From: Pyrinomonadaceae bacterium | GTDB taxonomy: Bacteria > Acidobacteriota > Blastocatellia > Pyrinomonadales > Pyrinomonadaceae | Assembly: GCA_014380365.1 (NCBI GenBank) | Contig: JACMJZ010000003.1 | Span: 124,001-188,000 of the forward strand | Direction of reading: 5' to 3' | DNA length: 64,000 nucleotides | Shown: positions 48,566-60,399 of the stretch, piece by piece | Numbering within the stretch: the first letter of the stretch is position 1 | Layout of the letters: each line of letters starts with the position of its first letter | Translations under genes and position numbers: made by a program | The notes under the pieces: model-generated | What the model saw: the letters and a program-made list of their open reading frames with translations, nothing else | Told to the model about the DNA's origin: nothing | The model's database searches: none

Positions 48566-50047
48566 ATGGGAAATGCTTCAGGATATGCGAGCGCGATAGT
48601 TTTCTCGGGTATCGCTCCGCACCCGCCGATCATGGTTCCTGAGGTTGGCGGCGACTCCATCGCCGAGGTTCGAGGCTCCATCGACGCGATGGCGGAATTC
48701 ACTCGCCGCATTATCGAGTCGGGCGCCGAAACAGTGGTCCTCATTTCGCCGCACGCTCCGCTGGATCCGCGCGCCTTCGTGGCCTATGGTGGGCCGCAAC
48801 TTCATGGCGACTTTGCAAAGTTTCGAGCTCCCACGACGCTGATTGATTTTGAGCTAGACCAGCACCTCCTTGTAGCGTTATCCGCTGCGGCTGGCGAGCA
48901 ACAATTCGAGGTTGTGAAGCTAGACAGCTTCGAGTTAGACCACGGCACGGCAGTACCGCTCTATTTTCTTGACCGCAACGGGTGGAACGGCCGGGTGGTC
49001 GCGCTTGGTTACAGCTTTCGTTCAAATCAGGACCATCTCGACTTTGGCGCATGCATTAGAAGTGCCGTAGACACGGTCGGCAGGCCCGTGGCATTGATTG
49101 CCAGCGGGGATTTGAGTCACCGTCTGAAACCAGAAGCGCCGGCGGGCTATCACCCGCAAGCCCACCTCTTTGACGAGCAGGTGGTTGAGGCTCTGCGGCG
49201 GAACTCAGCCAGTCAGATCGTGGACATCGATCAGGATTTGCGACGCATGGCCGGAGAATGCGGCTACCGTTCCATGCTGGTGGCGCTGGGCGCAACGCGC
49301 GGACTGCGTGCTGCGGGCGACGTTTTGCACTACGAGGCCCCGTTCGGAGTCGGTTATCTGGTGGCCCAACTGACTAATGCAAAAGCGCCGGATGAGTCTG
49401 CGAATGTTGACACTAAATCAGCTGACGCCGATGACGCCAGAACTATCAATGAACCCCCGTTATCCGAGGCCGACGTCAGCAGGCAGGATGCCTGCGCTCC
49501 CAGCTCGGGCGCTCCCAGCCTCAGCTTACCCGCGCTGGCGCGCCTGGCAGTGGAAACTTTCGTGCTAACAGGCAAACAGATTCCGCCGCCGGCGAGTGTT
49601 TCCGGAATTCTCTCGGCGCGTGCTGCTTGCTTCGTTACGATTAGATCAAACCCTGCGCCGCACCTTTCAGCAGATTTGCGCGGCTGTATCGGAACCATCG
49701 AACCGGCAAAACGGACTCTGGCAGAGGAACTGATCGCGAACGCAATCAAGGCCGCCACTCGCGACCCTCGTTTTGGCCCAGTCTCAATCGAAGAGCTGAC
49801 GAGTTTGAGCTACTCCGTTGACGTGCTGTCGGCGCCGGAGCCGGCAACTTTTGCAGAACTCAATCCGGAGATATATGGCGTGATTGTGGAGGATGAGGCG
49901 GGAACGGCACGTGGCCTGTTGCTGCCCGATATCGAAGGAGTGGACACGCCGGCAAAACAGGTGGAAATCGCCGCGCGTAAAGCTGGCATCCCGCCGGGAA
50001 CGCCGCTAAAGTTTTTGCGCTTTCGGGTTGATCGTTATCAGGAGTAG
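48566..50047 (+). CDS. LigB-like/AMMECR1 fusion of the AmmeMemoRadiSam system
   Basis: This 493-aa protein joins a class-III extradiol-dioxygenase-like domain (about residues 10-270: GIAPHPPIMVPEVGG, VVLISPHAPLD, FELDQHLLVALS, ALIASGDLSHRLKPEAPAGY) and a C-terminal AMMECR1 domain (about 320-493: VSGILSARAACFVTIR, LRGCIGTIEPAKRTLAEELI, AATRDPRFGPVSIEEL, EDEAGTARGLLLPDIEGVDT). In the AmmeMemoRadiSam context these act with a radical-SAM protein in an unsettled modification pathway; no radical-SAM gene is visible in the window. The linker (about 272-318) is disordered and contains a family-A repeat read as SRQDACAPS, a different frame of the palindrome from that in the VWA gene. Confidence 0.9.
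   Translation: MGNASGYASAIVFSGIAPHPPIMVPEVGGDSIAEVRGSIDAMAEFTRRIIESGAETVVLISPHAPLDPRAFVAYGGPQLHGDFAKFRAPTTLIDFELDQHLLVALSAAAGEQQFEVVKLDSFELDHGTAVPLYFLDRNGWNGRVVALGYSFRSNQDHLDFGACIRSAVDTVGRPVALIASGDLSHRLKPEAPAGYHPQAHLFDEQVVEALRRNSASQIVDIDQDLRRMAGECGYRSMLVALGATRGLRAAGDVLHYEAPFGVGYLVAQLTNAKAPDESANVDTKSADADDARTINEPPLSEADVSRQDACAPSSGAPSLSLPALARLAVETFVLTGKQIPPPASVSGILSARAACFVTIRSNPAPHLSADLRGCIGTIEPAKRTLAEELIANAIKAATRDPRFGPVSIEELTSLSYSVDVLSAPEPATFAELNPEIYGVIVEDEAGTARGLLLPDIEGVDTPAKQVEIAARKAGIPPGTPLKFLRFRVDRYQE
49479..49503. repeat. family-A palindrome in the LigB-AMMECR1 linker
   Basis: This 25-nt unit (GCAGGCAGGATGCCTGC then GCTCCCAG) is identical to 43001-43025 but is read in another frame. It falls in the interdomain linker. 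A second partial word CGCTCCCAG follows at 49509-49517. Confidence 0.9.
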
Positions 50048-50053
50048 GTGACG

Positions 50054-50182
50054 CTGGGAGCGCAGGCATCCTGCCTGCAAACGCGAGCGCAGCTCGCGAA
50101 AACCTTACGTATTAAAAGACAATGGTGACGGGGGCTGTTCGCGCTGACGCGCTCATTGCAGGCAGGATGCCTGCGCTCCCAG
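50054..50182. repeat. long family-A inverted repeat between convergent genes
   Basis: Arms at 50054-50078 and 50158-50182 are perfect inverted copies of the 25-nt unit, separated by 79 nt that contain shorter complementary words (ACGCGAGCGCAGCTCGCGAA against TTCGCGCTGACGCG). It sits between the convergent LigB-AMMECR1 and gyrB genes and may terminate both. Confidence 0.92.
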
Positions 50183-50190
50183 CCTATCAA

Positions 50191-52692
<2,502 letters not shown>

Positions 52693-52696
52693 CTAA

Positions 52697-53863
52697 CTAA
52701 TTTGTAGGCTCGTGAATAACCTCAGTCGGCGCCGCAGCGGCCGAGAAAGAGATTCTCTTTAACTCCGCTGCGACGGCTGTGCCTTCGACAATCTCGTGTA
52801 CGTTTGCTTTGGAAAGGAACCCTTCGAGGTGGCTTCTTTTCGACGTGGTAATGAATGTCTGAGTGCGGCCTTCAAGATACTCCAAAAGACTTCTTATTCT
52901 TTTCTCATCCAGCTCCGCATCGACATCGTCGACGAGAAAAAGTGGATAATCATTGTGCCAGGAATTATACACCGAAATCGCCGCTAAGTCTAATAGTAAC
53001 AATGCACTACGCTGCTGACCGGAACTGCCGTAAACGCGCGTTTCCCGGCCCGCTAAATGAATGCTGAGATCGTCTTTATGCGGCCCGATAAGCGCCCGCC
53101 CGGAAGCTACCTCGGCGGGCAGTCGAAGCTGTAAACGCTCCCTCAGAAGGGCTTCGTAGTTGCCCGTGTCACCCTTCCCTTCAAGGGTGGATGAGTAGCG
53201 GATGTGCATCTCCGCCGGCTCAAACAAGGTGCGCTCCAGGGCTGCGTTGATTCGCTCGGTGTAGTCTGTCCGTGCTTGATGAATTTCGGCGCCTAGTTGG
53301 ACGAGTTGATCGTTCCATGGCGCTAACAGATCCGCAGTCTCTTCCAAACGACATTCGCGATCGAGGGAGTCCTGAAGTATCCGGTTCTTTTGTTTGATTA
53401 CTTTGTTGTAGTCGGAGACGGTGTGCACGTATGCAGGTCGTAAAGAGAAGACACCTCGATCAAGGAAATGCCGTCGCGCCTCCGGCATGCCCCTCACCAC
53501 CTCAAGTTGGTCGGAGGTGAAAGCAAAGACCTGCAGGTGGCCGAGGTAACTCGGCAGGGGTTCTCGTTTTCCGTTAATCCAAATCGCCTTAGTATTGTCC
53601 CTCAGCGTTACGCGCAATTCCCGGTGCAGATCGTTCCCGGTTGAAACCTGACCCTGGATGAACGCTGTGTCTTCCCCGAATCGGATCGATTCCTGGAGGC
53701 GTGACGTGCGAAAGGATTTTGCCCTGGAGAGAGTGTGAATTGCTTCGAGCCAGTTGGTTTTACCCTGGCCGTTGTGACCGTGGATGATGTTGAGCCCGGG
53801 TCCCCAAAATATCTTGCCGTTGAGATTCCTAAAGTTATTTACTTCGACAAAATCCAGGATCAT
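52697..53863 (-). CDS. recF: DNA replication and repair protein RecF
   Basis: This 388-aa SMC-like ATPase loads RecA at gaps via RecO and RecR. The Walker A motif is IIHGHNGQGKTNWLEAIHTL (about residues 26-45), the ABC signature SSGQQRSALLLLDLAA (about 290-306) and the Walker B FLVDDVDAELDEKR. The N-terminal VNNFRNL is typical. It precedes gyrB by 13 nt, but dnaN and dnaA do not lie upstream; the 708 bp before it contain no gene. A degraded copy of its first 65 codons is at 63303-63524. Confidence 0.97.
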   Translation of the reverse strand: MILDFVEVNNFRNLNGKIFWGPGLNIIHGHNGQGKTNWLEAIHTLSRAKSFRTSRLQESIRFGEDTAFIQGQVSTGNDLHRELRVTLRDNTKAIWINGKREPLPSYLGHLQVFAFTSDQLEVVRGMPEARRHFLDRGVFSLRPAYVHTVSDYNKVIKQKNRILQDSLDRECRLEETADLLAPWNDQLVQLGAEIHQARTDYTERINAALERTLFEPAEMHIRYSSTLEGKGDTGNYEALLRERLQLRLPAEVASGRALIGPHKDDLSIHLAGRETRVYGSSGQQRSALLLLDLAAISVYNSWHNDYPLFLVDDVDAELDEKRIRSLLEYLEGRTQTFITTSKRSHLEGFLSKANVHEIVEGTAVAAELKRISFSAAAAPTEVIHEPTN

Positions 53864-53920
53864 TAACAGATTTTAGCATATGAGATTCAGAACTCTCGCT
53901 GGCGCAGAACATGTCCCAAA

Positions 53921-53962
53921 GCAAAACGCTCTTTCCCTCGACTAAGAAAAGAGCGCTTTCGC
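53921..53962. other. strong hairpin in the gene-free 53864-54571 gap
   Basis: CGCTCTTT and AAAGAGCG form a perfect 8-bp stem, extended outward by AAA/TTT and GC/GC past one bulged base, with a loop of about 13 nt. The rest of the 708-bp gap shows no gene, no tRNA and no clear cluster of DnaA boxes, even though recF-gyrB is often close to the origin. Confidence 0.5.
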
Positions 53963-54571
53963 TGCCAACGTTTTGGTGTGCTGCGCAATTAGAGTCCTAT
54001 ACCACACTGCTCGTAAGTCAATGATTTTAGGTCAGCCTTTTATAACGCCTGACACAACAGAGTTCTATTCTGCGTATGGCTATCGTTCTCACCGCCTTCT
54101 TTTCCGGGGCATTAAAGTCCCATACTGCTCATGAATCTGGCCCTACCAGTCAGGTTAGCCCGCGATGATTAAGGCGGCCACTGCGAACTGTGCCGCTCCG
54201 CCAGTTCGAGTCACTTCACGCCCACTAGTGATTGAGCCACGTCCGCGCTCGGAGATTTTTTATGCTGAATCGAAATGCCACTCGAATGACGGTCGTTTTG
54301 TTCTTCGCGAGATTTTTTCATGGCTAGACTCGAGTTTTGGGGTTGAGGGGTTCTTGCGACCTATGAAGTAAGGCAACGCTGTTTAAGCAAAAGCAGCGCC
54401 CGCTATTCATCCAGGAAATCCCGTTCATTGATGAATGATCACGTGGTAGACTGCCGCGGCATGGCGGCGTGCATCGTTTCTTTTTTGATGTCCTGCCTAT
54501 ATAGATCTGCACCCTTAAGGGTTGCTTACCTTTTGCATCATGGTCATATATCGGTCCCGGTCCAGCGAGGT

Positions 54572-57202
54572 CTAATCAAGCAAATTGACTCGCCGCAATA
54601 GATCTGCGAATCGCGGGTCGTCGCGGATGCTGTCAAAATATGGGTGGACTTTGAGCATACATAAATTAGGCGAACGGAACTCAAGTGCCTCGTAGAGGAA
54701 TTGGAACGCTAAGTCTTTTTGGCCCAAGCCCAGGTGAATAAGTGCGATGGCGCTGGGATCGATGACCACGTCCTCTCGTTCATACTGCTTTTTCATCTCG
54801 TTGAGCAGTTTAAGCGCCTTGTCCCTCTTGCCTGCTTTAGCGTAGGCGTGCCCAAGCACGTCTGCCGACTCTGGGTCGCCGGCGATTCGGTGGTATTTTT
54901 CAAACTGTTCGATAGCCTCTTCATACATTCCTTTCTGCTCGTAGACCCAGCCGAGGTAGAGTATTCCCCCGAGGTAATTTGGATCCATTTCTAGTGCTTT
55001 CCGGCTTTGCGCCATCGCTTCATCGTACTGGCGTGCATAAAAGAAGACTTCCGCCAACTGCGCAATATAAACGGTGGAAAGCGGGTCGAGTTCAATCGCA
55101 CGGTTTATTTCTGTGACGGCCGCCTGGTACCGTCCCCGGACGGATAGATTGTAGGCATTGTCATAGTGTGCCTTCGCGTAGCTGGGGTTGAGTTCAATCG
55201 CGCGTTTTAACTCTCGATCAGCTGCAGCCCAATCGTATTCGCCATATACTTTAACCAAGGCTAGCGCCGCATGGGCTTCAGCGAGATTTTCGTCCAGCTC
55301 CAATGCCCTTATCGCCATTGGTCTCGCTTTTTCGACGGCCTCCTTGATCGTAATGTCACTCCACTGGCCCCTCAAAAGATATGTGTCGGATAACCCCGCG
55401 TAAGCAAGTGCATAGTTCGGGTCTTTTTCAATTGCTCGCCGGAAATACTCGATGGCCTTCTTGAAATCCTCGATAGTGCGCTTGTTCCAAAAGAAGCGTC
55501 CTTTCAAATAGAGTTGATAAGCTTCTGTGTTGTCGGTGTAGCTTTTAGCCAGTTGCTTCTGCTCCGCGCCGGTGAGACTCAATTGCAGTTGCTCGGAAAT
55601 TTCTCTGGAGAGTTGTTTCTGCAACACCAGAATGTCAGACAGTTGGCGTTGATATTGCTCCCCCCATATATGTTTGCTGTTACGTACGTCCATTAACTCC
55701 ACGCTTACCGTTAGGTTATCGCCCCTCCGGGCAAGCTTGCCAACGAGTACCGCCTGCACTTTTAGTTTCCGCCCTACCGCCAGTGGATCGATGCTGCTCC
55801 CTTTGTAGGGAGAGACTGTGGTGTAGGCGATGACGTTCAGTTTTGAGATCCGGGAAAGATTGGTGATGATGCTCTCAGTAATGCCGTCGCTCAGGTATTC
55901 GGTGTCGGGGTCGTTAACTTTGTTGACAAAAGGCAGGACGGCTATTGAGTTGAGAGAACCTTTGTCATTCTGGGTGGAGTAGTAAGTGTAGATAATAATT
56001 GCCGCGATGATGACGAGAGCAACTGTCGCGAACACAGCGTTTCTGGTTCCGGTGGACCTTATTTTACTGTCTGCCGCGGTCGGTCCGGGGTGACCCTGCT
56101 TTGCTGTACGTTCCTCCAACCGAGTCTTGAGGTGGTGGAGGTCAGTGAGTAACTCCTTGATTGTCTTGTAGCGCTTCTCTCGGTCTTTGGTCAGCGCGTT
56201 CGTGATGATCCGTTCAAGTTCGCCAGGGAGCCCCGGCGCGTGAGACACGAATGGGGCCGGCTCGTGCTCGAGTATCGCCGCCAGCGTGTCGCTCGGCGTG
56301 TCGCCGCCGAAGGGCGTTCTGCCGGTCAACATTTCGTAGAGCACAACGCCGAGACTCCAGATGTCCGTGCGCGCGTCAACCGGAAGTCCGCGCGCCTGCT
56401 CCGGCGACATATAGCTGACCGTGCCCAGCAATGACCCGGGCGCAGTTCTAAAGGAACCCTCTTTCTCGTCTGCGAGTTCGTATGCCAATCCCTCGGCCAA
56501 CTTAGCCACGCCAAAGTCCAGCACTTTGGCCTGGCCGTCGTTGCGTAGCATGATGTTTTCCGGTTTGATGTCGCGGTGCGTAATTCCTTTCAAGTGTGCC
56601 TCGTCTAGGGCCGAAGCGACCTGCATGGCGATGTCGAGCGCCTCGTTCGGCCTCATCGCCCCGCCCGTCTCAAGGCGCTCTCGCAGCGTCGCACCTTCCA
56701 CGTATTCCATGACGATGAAGGGGCGGTTGTCTTCGGTCTCATTTACGTCGTGAATAATGCACACGTTTGGATGGGAAAGTGCTGACGCGGCGCGTGCCTC
56801 TTGCTCAAAGCGGCGCAAGCTCTCCTCGTCTTTGCTAAAGTAGAGCGGGAGAAGCTTGAGCGCGACCCGCCGATCGAGTTTAAGATCGTGTGCCAGGTAA
56901 ACCTCCCCCATGCCACCCTCCCCGAGCATCGTGAGAATCTTGAAGTGGAGGATGGTCTGGTCTTTCTGCAACATTGCCCCCCCGCCGGCCAACAAATCGC
57001 CGACTGGCATCACGGGCGGAATCTCCATGAAGTCTGGGTTCTGATCGTATAACCGGCGTAACGCTTTGACTTCTTCGCGCATTGATGCATCGTCAGGGCA
57101 AGCTTGGGCGAGCATTGCATCTACCTGATCGAGCGGGAGTTCGATGCTGTCGTAGAACAACTTCTTGAGTTGCTGCCAGCGCTCAGTGGGTGTCTTGGTC
57201 AC
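54572..57202 (-). CDS. membrane Ser/Thr protein kinase with FlgO-like and TPR domains
   Basis: This 876-aa protein has a Hanks-type kinase domain (about residues 88-360): GEGGMGEVYLAHD (P-loop), VALKLLPLYF (Lys), HRDIKPENIMLRND, KVLDFGVAKLAEG and SYMSPEQARGLPVD. A single transmembrane helix follows (about 391-411). The external part begins SIAVLPFVNKVNDPDTEYLS (FlgO/adenylate-cyclase-associated type, about 425-560), then TPR repeats to the end (YFRRAIEKDPNYALAYAGLS; AIELNPSYAKAHYDNAYNLS). The N-terminal 80 residues (MTKTPTERWQQLKKLFYDSI) are a short helical anti-sigma-like region usual in this group. The first codons overlap the ECF sigma gene by 20 nt. Confidence 0.95.
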   Translation of the reverse strand: MTKTPTERWQQLKKLFYDSIELPLDQVDAMLAQACPDDASMREEVKALRRLYDQNPDFMEIPPVMPVGDLLAGGGAMLQKDQTILHFKILTMLGEGGMGEVYLAHDLKLDRRVALKLLPLYFSKDEESLRRFEQEARAASALSHPNVCIIHDVNETEDNRPFIVMEYVEGATLRERLETGGAMRPNEALDIAMQVASALDEAHLKGITHRDIKPENIMLRNDGQAKVLDFGVAKLAEGLAYELADEKEGSFRTAPGSLLGTVSYMSPEQARGLPVDARTDIWSLGVVLYEMLTGRTPFGGDTPSDTLAAILEHEPAPFVSHAPGLPGELERIITNALTKDREKRYKTIKELLTDLHHLKTRLEERTAKQGHPGPTAADSKIRSTGTRNAVFATVALVIIAAIIIYTYYSTQNDKGSLNSIAVLPFVNKVNDPDTEYLSDGITESIITNLSRISKLNVIAYTTVSPYKGSSIDPLAVGRKLKVQAVLVGKLARRGDNLTVSVELMDVRNSKHIWGEQYQRQLSDILVLQKQLSREISEQLQLSLTGAEQKQLAKSYTDNTEAYQLYLKGRFFWNKRTIEDFKKAIEYFRRAIEKDPNYALAYAGLSDTYLLRGQWSDITIKEAVEKARPMAIRALELDENLAEAHAALALVKVYGEYDWAAADRELKRAIELNPSYAKAHYDNAYNLSVRGRYQAAVTEINRAIELDPLSTVYIAQLAEVFFYARQYDEAMAQSRKALEMDPNYLGGILYLGWVYEQKGMYEEAIEQFEKYHRIAGDPESADVLGHAYAKAGKRDKALKLLNEMKKQYEREDVVIDPSAIALIHLGLGQKDLAFQFLYEALEFRSPNLCMLKVHPYFDSIRDDPRFADLLRRVNLLD

Positions 57203-57764
57203 CTTTGCTAATCTCCAGGCGGAGCCACGTTTTAGCCATCTTCCATTCGCGCTTCACGGTGGCCGGCGAGATTTTGAGGTCTGCTGCGATCTCTTCGATA
57301 GTCCGGCCGCCGAAATACTTGAGCATCACAACCTGGCTCTGTCGATGATCGAGTTCAGCGAGTTTTTCGAGCGCCTCATTAAGCGCCAGCGGGTTCACCT
57401 CCGGCTCAGAGGCGGCTTCTTCTGTCTCTTCGAATGGCAGTCTGATCCATGATCCGCCGCGTTTGTCTCGCAGTTTGCGACGGGCATGGTCAATTAGGAT
57501 CCGTCGCATAATTTCGGCAGAAGCAGCGAAGAATTGGGCGCGCCCCTGCCAGTCTATGTCACGCTGGTTGACCAGACGGAGATATACCTCATGAATCAAC
57601 GCCGTCGGTTGAAGGGTATGACCAGCTTTTTCCAGACGCATGTGGCGGGCGGCTTGGCGGCGCAGTTCGAGGTAGACGAGCGGGAACAACTGATCAAGCG
57701 CCCCCTGCTGACCATTACTACAGGCTACTAACAACCGTGTCACGCTATCTTGTGAGGAGGACAT
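57183..57764 (-). CDS. TIGR02999-type ECF sigma factor
   Basis: This 193-aa protein is an extracytoplasmic-function sigma factor of the subgroup frequent in Acidobacteriota and Planctomycetota. Region 2 reads FPLVYLELRRQAARHMRLEK and ALIHEVYLRL, followed by AQFFAASAEIMRRILIDHAR; region 4 is VVMLKYFGGRTIEEIAADLK then ISPATVKREWKMAKTWLRLE. It overlaps the kinase gene start by 20 nt, so the two are expressed together and the kinase is a likely regulator of the sigma factor, as in related loci. That link is known for the group, not shown here. Confidence 0.94.
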   Translation of the reverse strand: MSSSQDSVTRLLVACSNGQQGALDQLFPLVYLELRRQAARHMRLEKAGHTLQPTALIHEVYLRLVNQRDIDWQGRAQFFAASAEIMRRILIDHARRKLRDKRGGSWIRLPFEETEEAASEPEVNPLALNEALEKLAELDHRQSQVVMLKYFGGRTIEEIAADLKISPATVKREWKMAKTWLRLEISKGDQDTH

Positions 57765-58072
57765 AGGTTACCGCACGAAGGGATAAGTTCTCACAGCACC
57801 ATGAAGGATATGTCTGCGCCAGAATCAAGTCAACAAAAGCCCGACTCCCAGACGGGTTGAGAATCCATCCACAACCCTTTCAGCGTATGCCAGAGCCGTG
57901 TGAGCCTTTTCTCACCCGCTTGTCGCGACAACAAGCAGGGGAACGTTAATTCGGAACGATCCCAGGCCTTTTGGGGCCGAGTCCTGAACTCTCTTTCAGG
58001 TCGTTTCACAGACTCAGGACGTGGAGTTGCGGTGCGACCCAACGACCCATGAGCCTTCAGAGGAGGTTACAA
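57765..58072. promoter_or_regulatory. divergent promoter region with a 12-bp palindrome
   Basis: This 308-bp gap separates the ECF sigma gene (minus) and the small secreted protein gene (plus). It contains TTGTCGCGACAA, a perfect 12-bp palindrome (57920-57931), plus a GTGAG/CTCAC hairpin just left of it (57898-57914). The palindrome is a candidate operator for the sigma-kinase operon. No promoter boxes are clear enough to call. Confidence 0.45.
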
Positions 58073-58729
58073 ATGTATACGAGAAAATTTTTCATCATTC
58101 AAACCTGGATGCCGGCGCTGGCGTTGCTGCTCTTGATCTTGCCCGGCGTCTACGCCCAGGCGCCCCGCTCCGGTTGTGAAGGGCGCGCGGGGGATACTGG
58201 TGCCAGTGTGCGCAGGTGGCCAGATGACTCAACCAGGGAGGTCGTCAAGCTCGACCCTCGGGAGAGATTGTGGGTCTATACGGACTACTCTAATCAGGAC
58301 TGGTATCTCGTATCCGAGTGCAACGCCAAGGCCGGAGCCCGTTGCATTCGCCGTGACAATGTTGACCCTAATCCAAAGAACGATCCGCTCGTAGGCTTCG
58401 CGAGGAAGACATTAGTCTCGACCGTCCCGTCGAGATGCTTCAACCACCAGTCCGGAGGTCACCCGGATGCGGGCAAGCAATTCCGGCCTGGGCTTTCCTA
58501 CATAGTGCGTGGGCGTGACGTTTACCTCCGATCAGTGGACAACGGGACGGGCCACCCTTACGGGCTCTTGCGTGCGAAGGAGAAGGACCGCTTCATCCGG
58601 GACAAAATTACTAGAGATCGGAAGTGGATGGATGGATGGGCCGTGAGCACTAACCGGGGAATCAACCCGCGCATGAGGTACGGGCGCGTACGCTACGAGA
58701 ATGGACGCTACCTGCACCGGGGTGGGTAA
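58073..58729 (+). CDS. secreted hypothetical protein next to a sigma-kinase operon
   Basis: This 218-aa protein starts at ATG 58073, 6 nt after a perfect AGGAGG. A signal peptide is clear (MYTRKFFIIQTWMPALALLL, cleavage near GVYAQ). The mature protein has four or five cysteines (GCEGRAGD, SECNAKAGARCIRRDN, VPSRCFNH), basic patches and an alternating pattern, and it ends ENGRYLHRGG. No family recognised; disulfide-stabilised extracellular protein is the best description. It is divergent from the ECF sigma factor and may be under its control. A hairpin follows at 58756-58791. Confidence 0.8.
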   Translation: MYTRKFFIIQTWMPALALLLLILPGVYAQAPRSGCEGRAGDTGASVRRWPDDSTREVVKLDPRERLWVYTDYSNQDWYLVSECNAKAGARCIRRDNVDPNPKNDPLVGFARKTLVSTVPSRCFNHQSGGHPDAGKQFRPGLSYIVRGRDVYLRSVDNGTGHPYGLLRAKEKDRFIRDKITRDRKWMDGWAVSTNRGINPRMRYGRVRYENGRYLHRGG

Positions 58730-58755
58730 GGACCGGACGGGTAATCACAACGTTG

Positions 58756-58791
58756 GCAAGGTGAACGCTCTTTGGAGGGCGTTGACCTTGC
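58756..58791. terminator. hairpin after the secreted protein gene
   Basis: GCAAGGT-x-AACGC pairs with GCGTT-x-ACCTTGC around CTCTTTGGAGG, giving a 12-bp stem with one internal mismatch. The flanking bases are not T-rich. It is 27 nt after the stop codon. Confidence 0.6.
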
Positions 58792-58837
58792 ACTTAAACC
58801 GTCACTCAAGAAAATGTAGCATCGACAAGTAGGGCAT

Positions 58838-60340
58838 ATGACGTCTAAACAAATTACGAGCGCTCTCTTGTTTGCCTTTCTGATGTCTTCAACGGTCAGC
58901 GCGCAAGCGCCTGCTGTCAACACCTCAGCGAGTGTTGAACGAAGCCGGGAGACGCGAAAAGTCTTGGAGAGTAACGCCCTGGTGCTCATCGAACAAGTGA
59001 TCAATGATTCGCCTCAACTGATCGATGAAAACAGAATCTTCGTACTGACGCGCGTGATTGACTTGATGTGGAAGCGCAATGAGAAGGAAGCGCGTTCCAT
59101 CCTTCAAGAGGTGACGCGCCAGTTCCTCGAAACGGCGCCCACTCTCAATGGCGCCGAACCCGATGCGGAGTCTCTGCGAGATCGGCGGCTAGCGTTGAGG
59201 CAGGACCTGCTGGAGGTGTTGGCGCGCCATGATCCGAAAAGTGCACTTGAGTTCCTGCACGCTTCGCGGCAAGTCTCGGATCCTGATTTGGAATCCCAAC
59301 TAAGTTTAAGCTTGGCATCCACAATCGGTGAGGAGGACCCCGACTTAGCTGTCCGGTTGGCAGAACAGAGTTTAAGACATTATATGTCTCTACAATTCGT
59401 TGACCTGGTGACCGTGATTCAGAACAAAGATCGCCTCGCTGCAGCGCGTTTGGCGAACAGCGTGCTGCTGAAACTTCAGACTGAAGACTTCATCACCTAC
59501 CCGGAAGCTATCGAGGTCGCCTGCGGTTTGCTACGCGTCGGCGTAAGAAGTGGCCACGTTACTTCAGAGGGCCTCGCTCAGTACGCCTCGCCGCTGATTG
59601 ATGAGCAGGGCCTACGAAAACTGGCGGAGATCGTATCCGCGGCAGCCTTGCGAAGTCGGCCCTTAAATGCACAGACGCTAACATTGTTACAGGAAGTGCT
59701 CCCCGAAGTGGAGAGGTATGCACCGCGGACAGCCGCGAGGGTGCGCCGCAATCTCACAGCGCGCGGAGAGAGTACTCAGGGCGGCAATCCAGAGAACGAT
59801 GACTCTACCTCCGCGCCTGAAACGCTTAACGCCGACGGAACTGAGAAAGATGCCGCGTCACCATTTACCAAGCGCGTTACCGATTTCATTCGAGAAGCTG
59901 GTGAGAAGGAAACAGGAGGAGAGGCGGTGCTCGCGCTCGAACTTCTCAATCAGGCGCGCGGCCTGATTGGTATCCGCGCAAAGAACGCAGAGCAGTTAGT
60001 CGAGCAATTTCTGCTGGCGTGCGCTTATGCGTCGCTAGCCCCCCGACATGGTTTCGAAATTATCGAGACGATGGTAGACCGACTGAATCAACTGGCTGAC
60101 GCGGTGGTGGTGATCGACGGATTTCTTAATGACGAGCAACTCGCGAGAGGCGACCAACTGCTCCTTGTTCCACTGGCGGCATCTTGGGAGCGGGTCCTAG
60201 AGGGACATAGGAGAGAGCTAGTTTGGCTCGCGCTGGCCGATTTCGACCGCATCAAATCCGTCACTGATGGCTTTCAGCGCGCGGAGGTAAGAATCATGGC
60301 GCGACTGTTATTGGCGCAGAGCGTACTATCGGACGGCTAG
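58838..60340 (+). CDS. secreted alpha-helical hypothetical protein
   Basis: This 500-aa protein has a signal peptide (MTSKQITSALLFAFLMSSTV, cleavage near SAQA). The mature protein is strongly helical with regular units of about 35-40 residues: TRVIDLMWKRNEKEARSILQ; LLEVLARHDPKSALEFLHAS; SLASTIGEEDPDLAVRLAEQ; ALELLNQARGLIGIRAKNAE. The 'DP-x-A-x-x-L' rhythm resembles solenoids of the TPR/HEAT class without matching a named family. A Ser/Thr/Glu-rich linker lies at about residues 305-345. It stands alone after the 58756-58791 hairpin; exported scaffold protein is the likely role. Confidence 0.75.
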   Translation: MTSKQITSALLFAFLMSSTVSAQAPAVNTSASVERSRETRKVLESNALVLIEQVINDSPQLIDENRIFVLTRVIDLMWKRNEKEARSILQEVTRQFLETAPTLNGAEPDAESLRDRRLALRQDLLEVLARHDPKSALEFLHASRQVSDPDLESQLSLSLASTIGEEDPDLAVRLAEQSLRHYMSLQFVDLVTVIQNKDRLAAARLANSVLLKLQTEDFITYPEAIEVACGLLRVGVRSGHVTSEGLAQYASPLIDEQGLRKLAEIVSAAALRSRPLNAQTLTLLQEVLPEVERYAPRTAARVRRNLTARGESTQGGNPENDDSTSAPETLNADGTEKDAASPFTKRVTDFIREAGEKETGGEAVLALELLNQARGLIGIRAKNAEQLVEQFLLACAYASLAPRHGFEIIETMVDRLNQLADAVVVIDGFLNDEQLARGDQLLLVPLAASWERVLEGHRRELVWLALADFDRIKSVTDGFQRAEVRIMARLLLAQSVLSDG

Positions 60341-60399
60341 CGAAAGCTCAACGCTTGGTTATTATTCCGATACTATTCTTTTGGACGTGAAAGATATTA

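Noticed and set aside
1981..50182. CRISPR array
   Set aside because: The repeats are palindromic, of several families, irregularly spaced and lie in or between genes; there are no regular spacers and no cas genes.
53864..54571. Possible replication origin next to recF-gyrB
   Set aside because: I see no cluster of TTATCCACA-like DnaA boxes and no AT-rich unwinding region; dnaA and dnaN are not adjacent.
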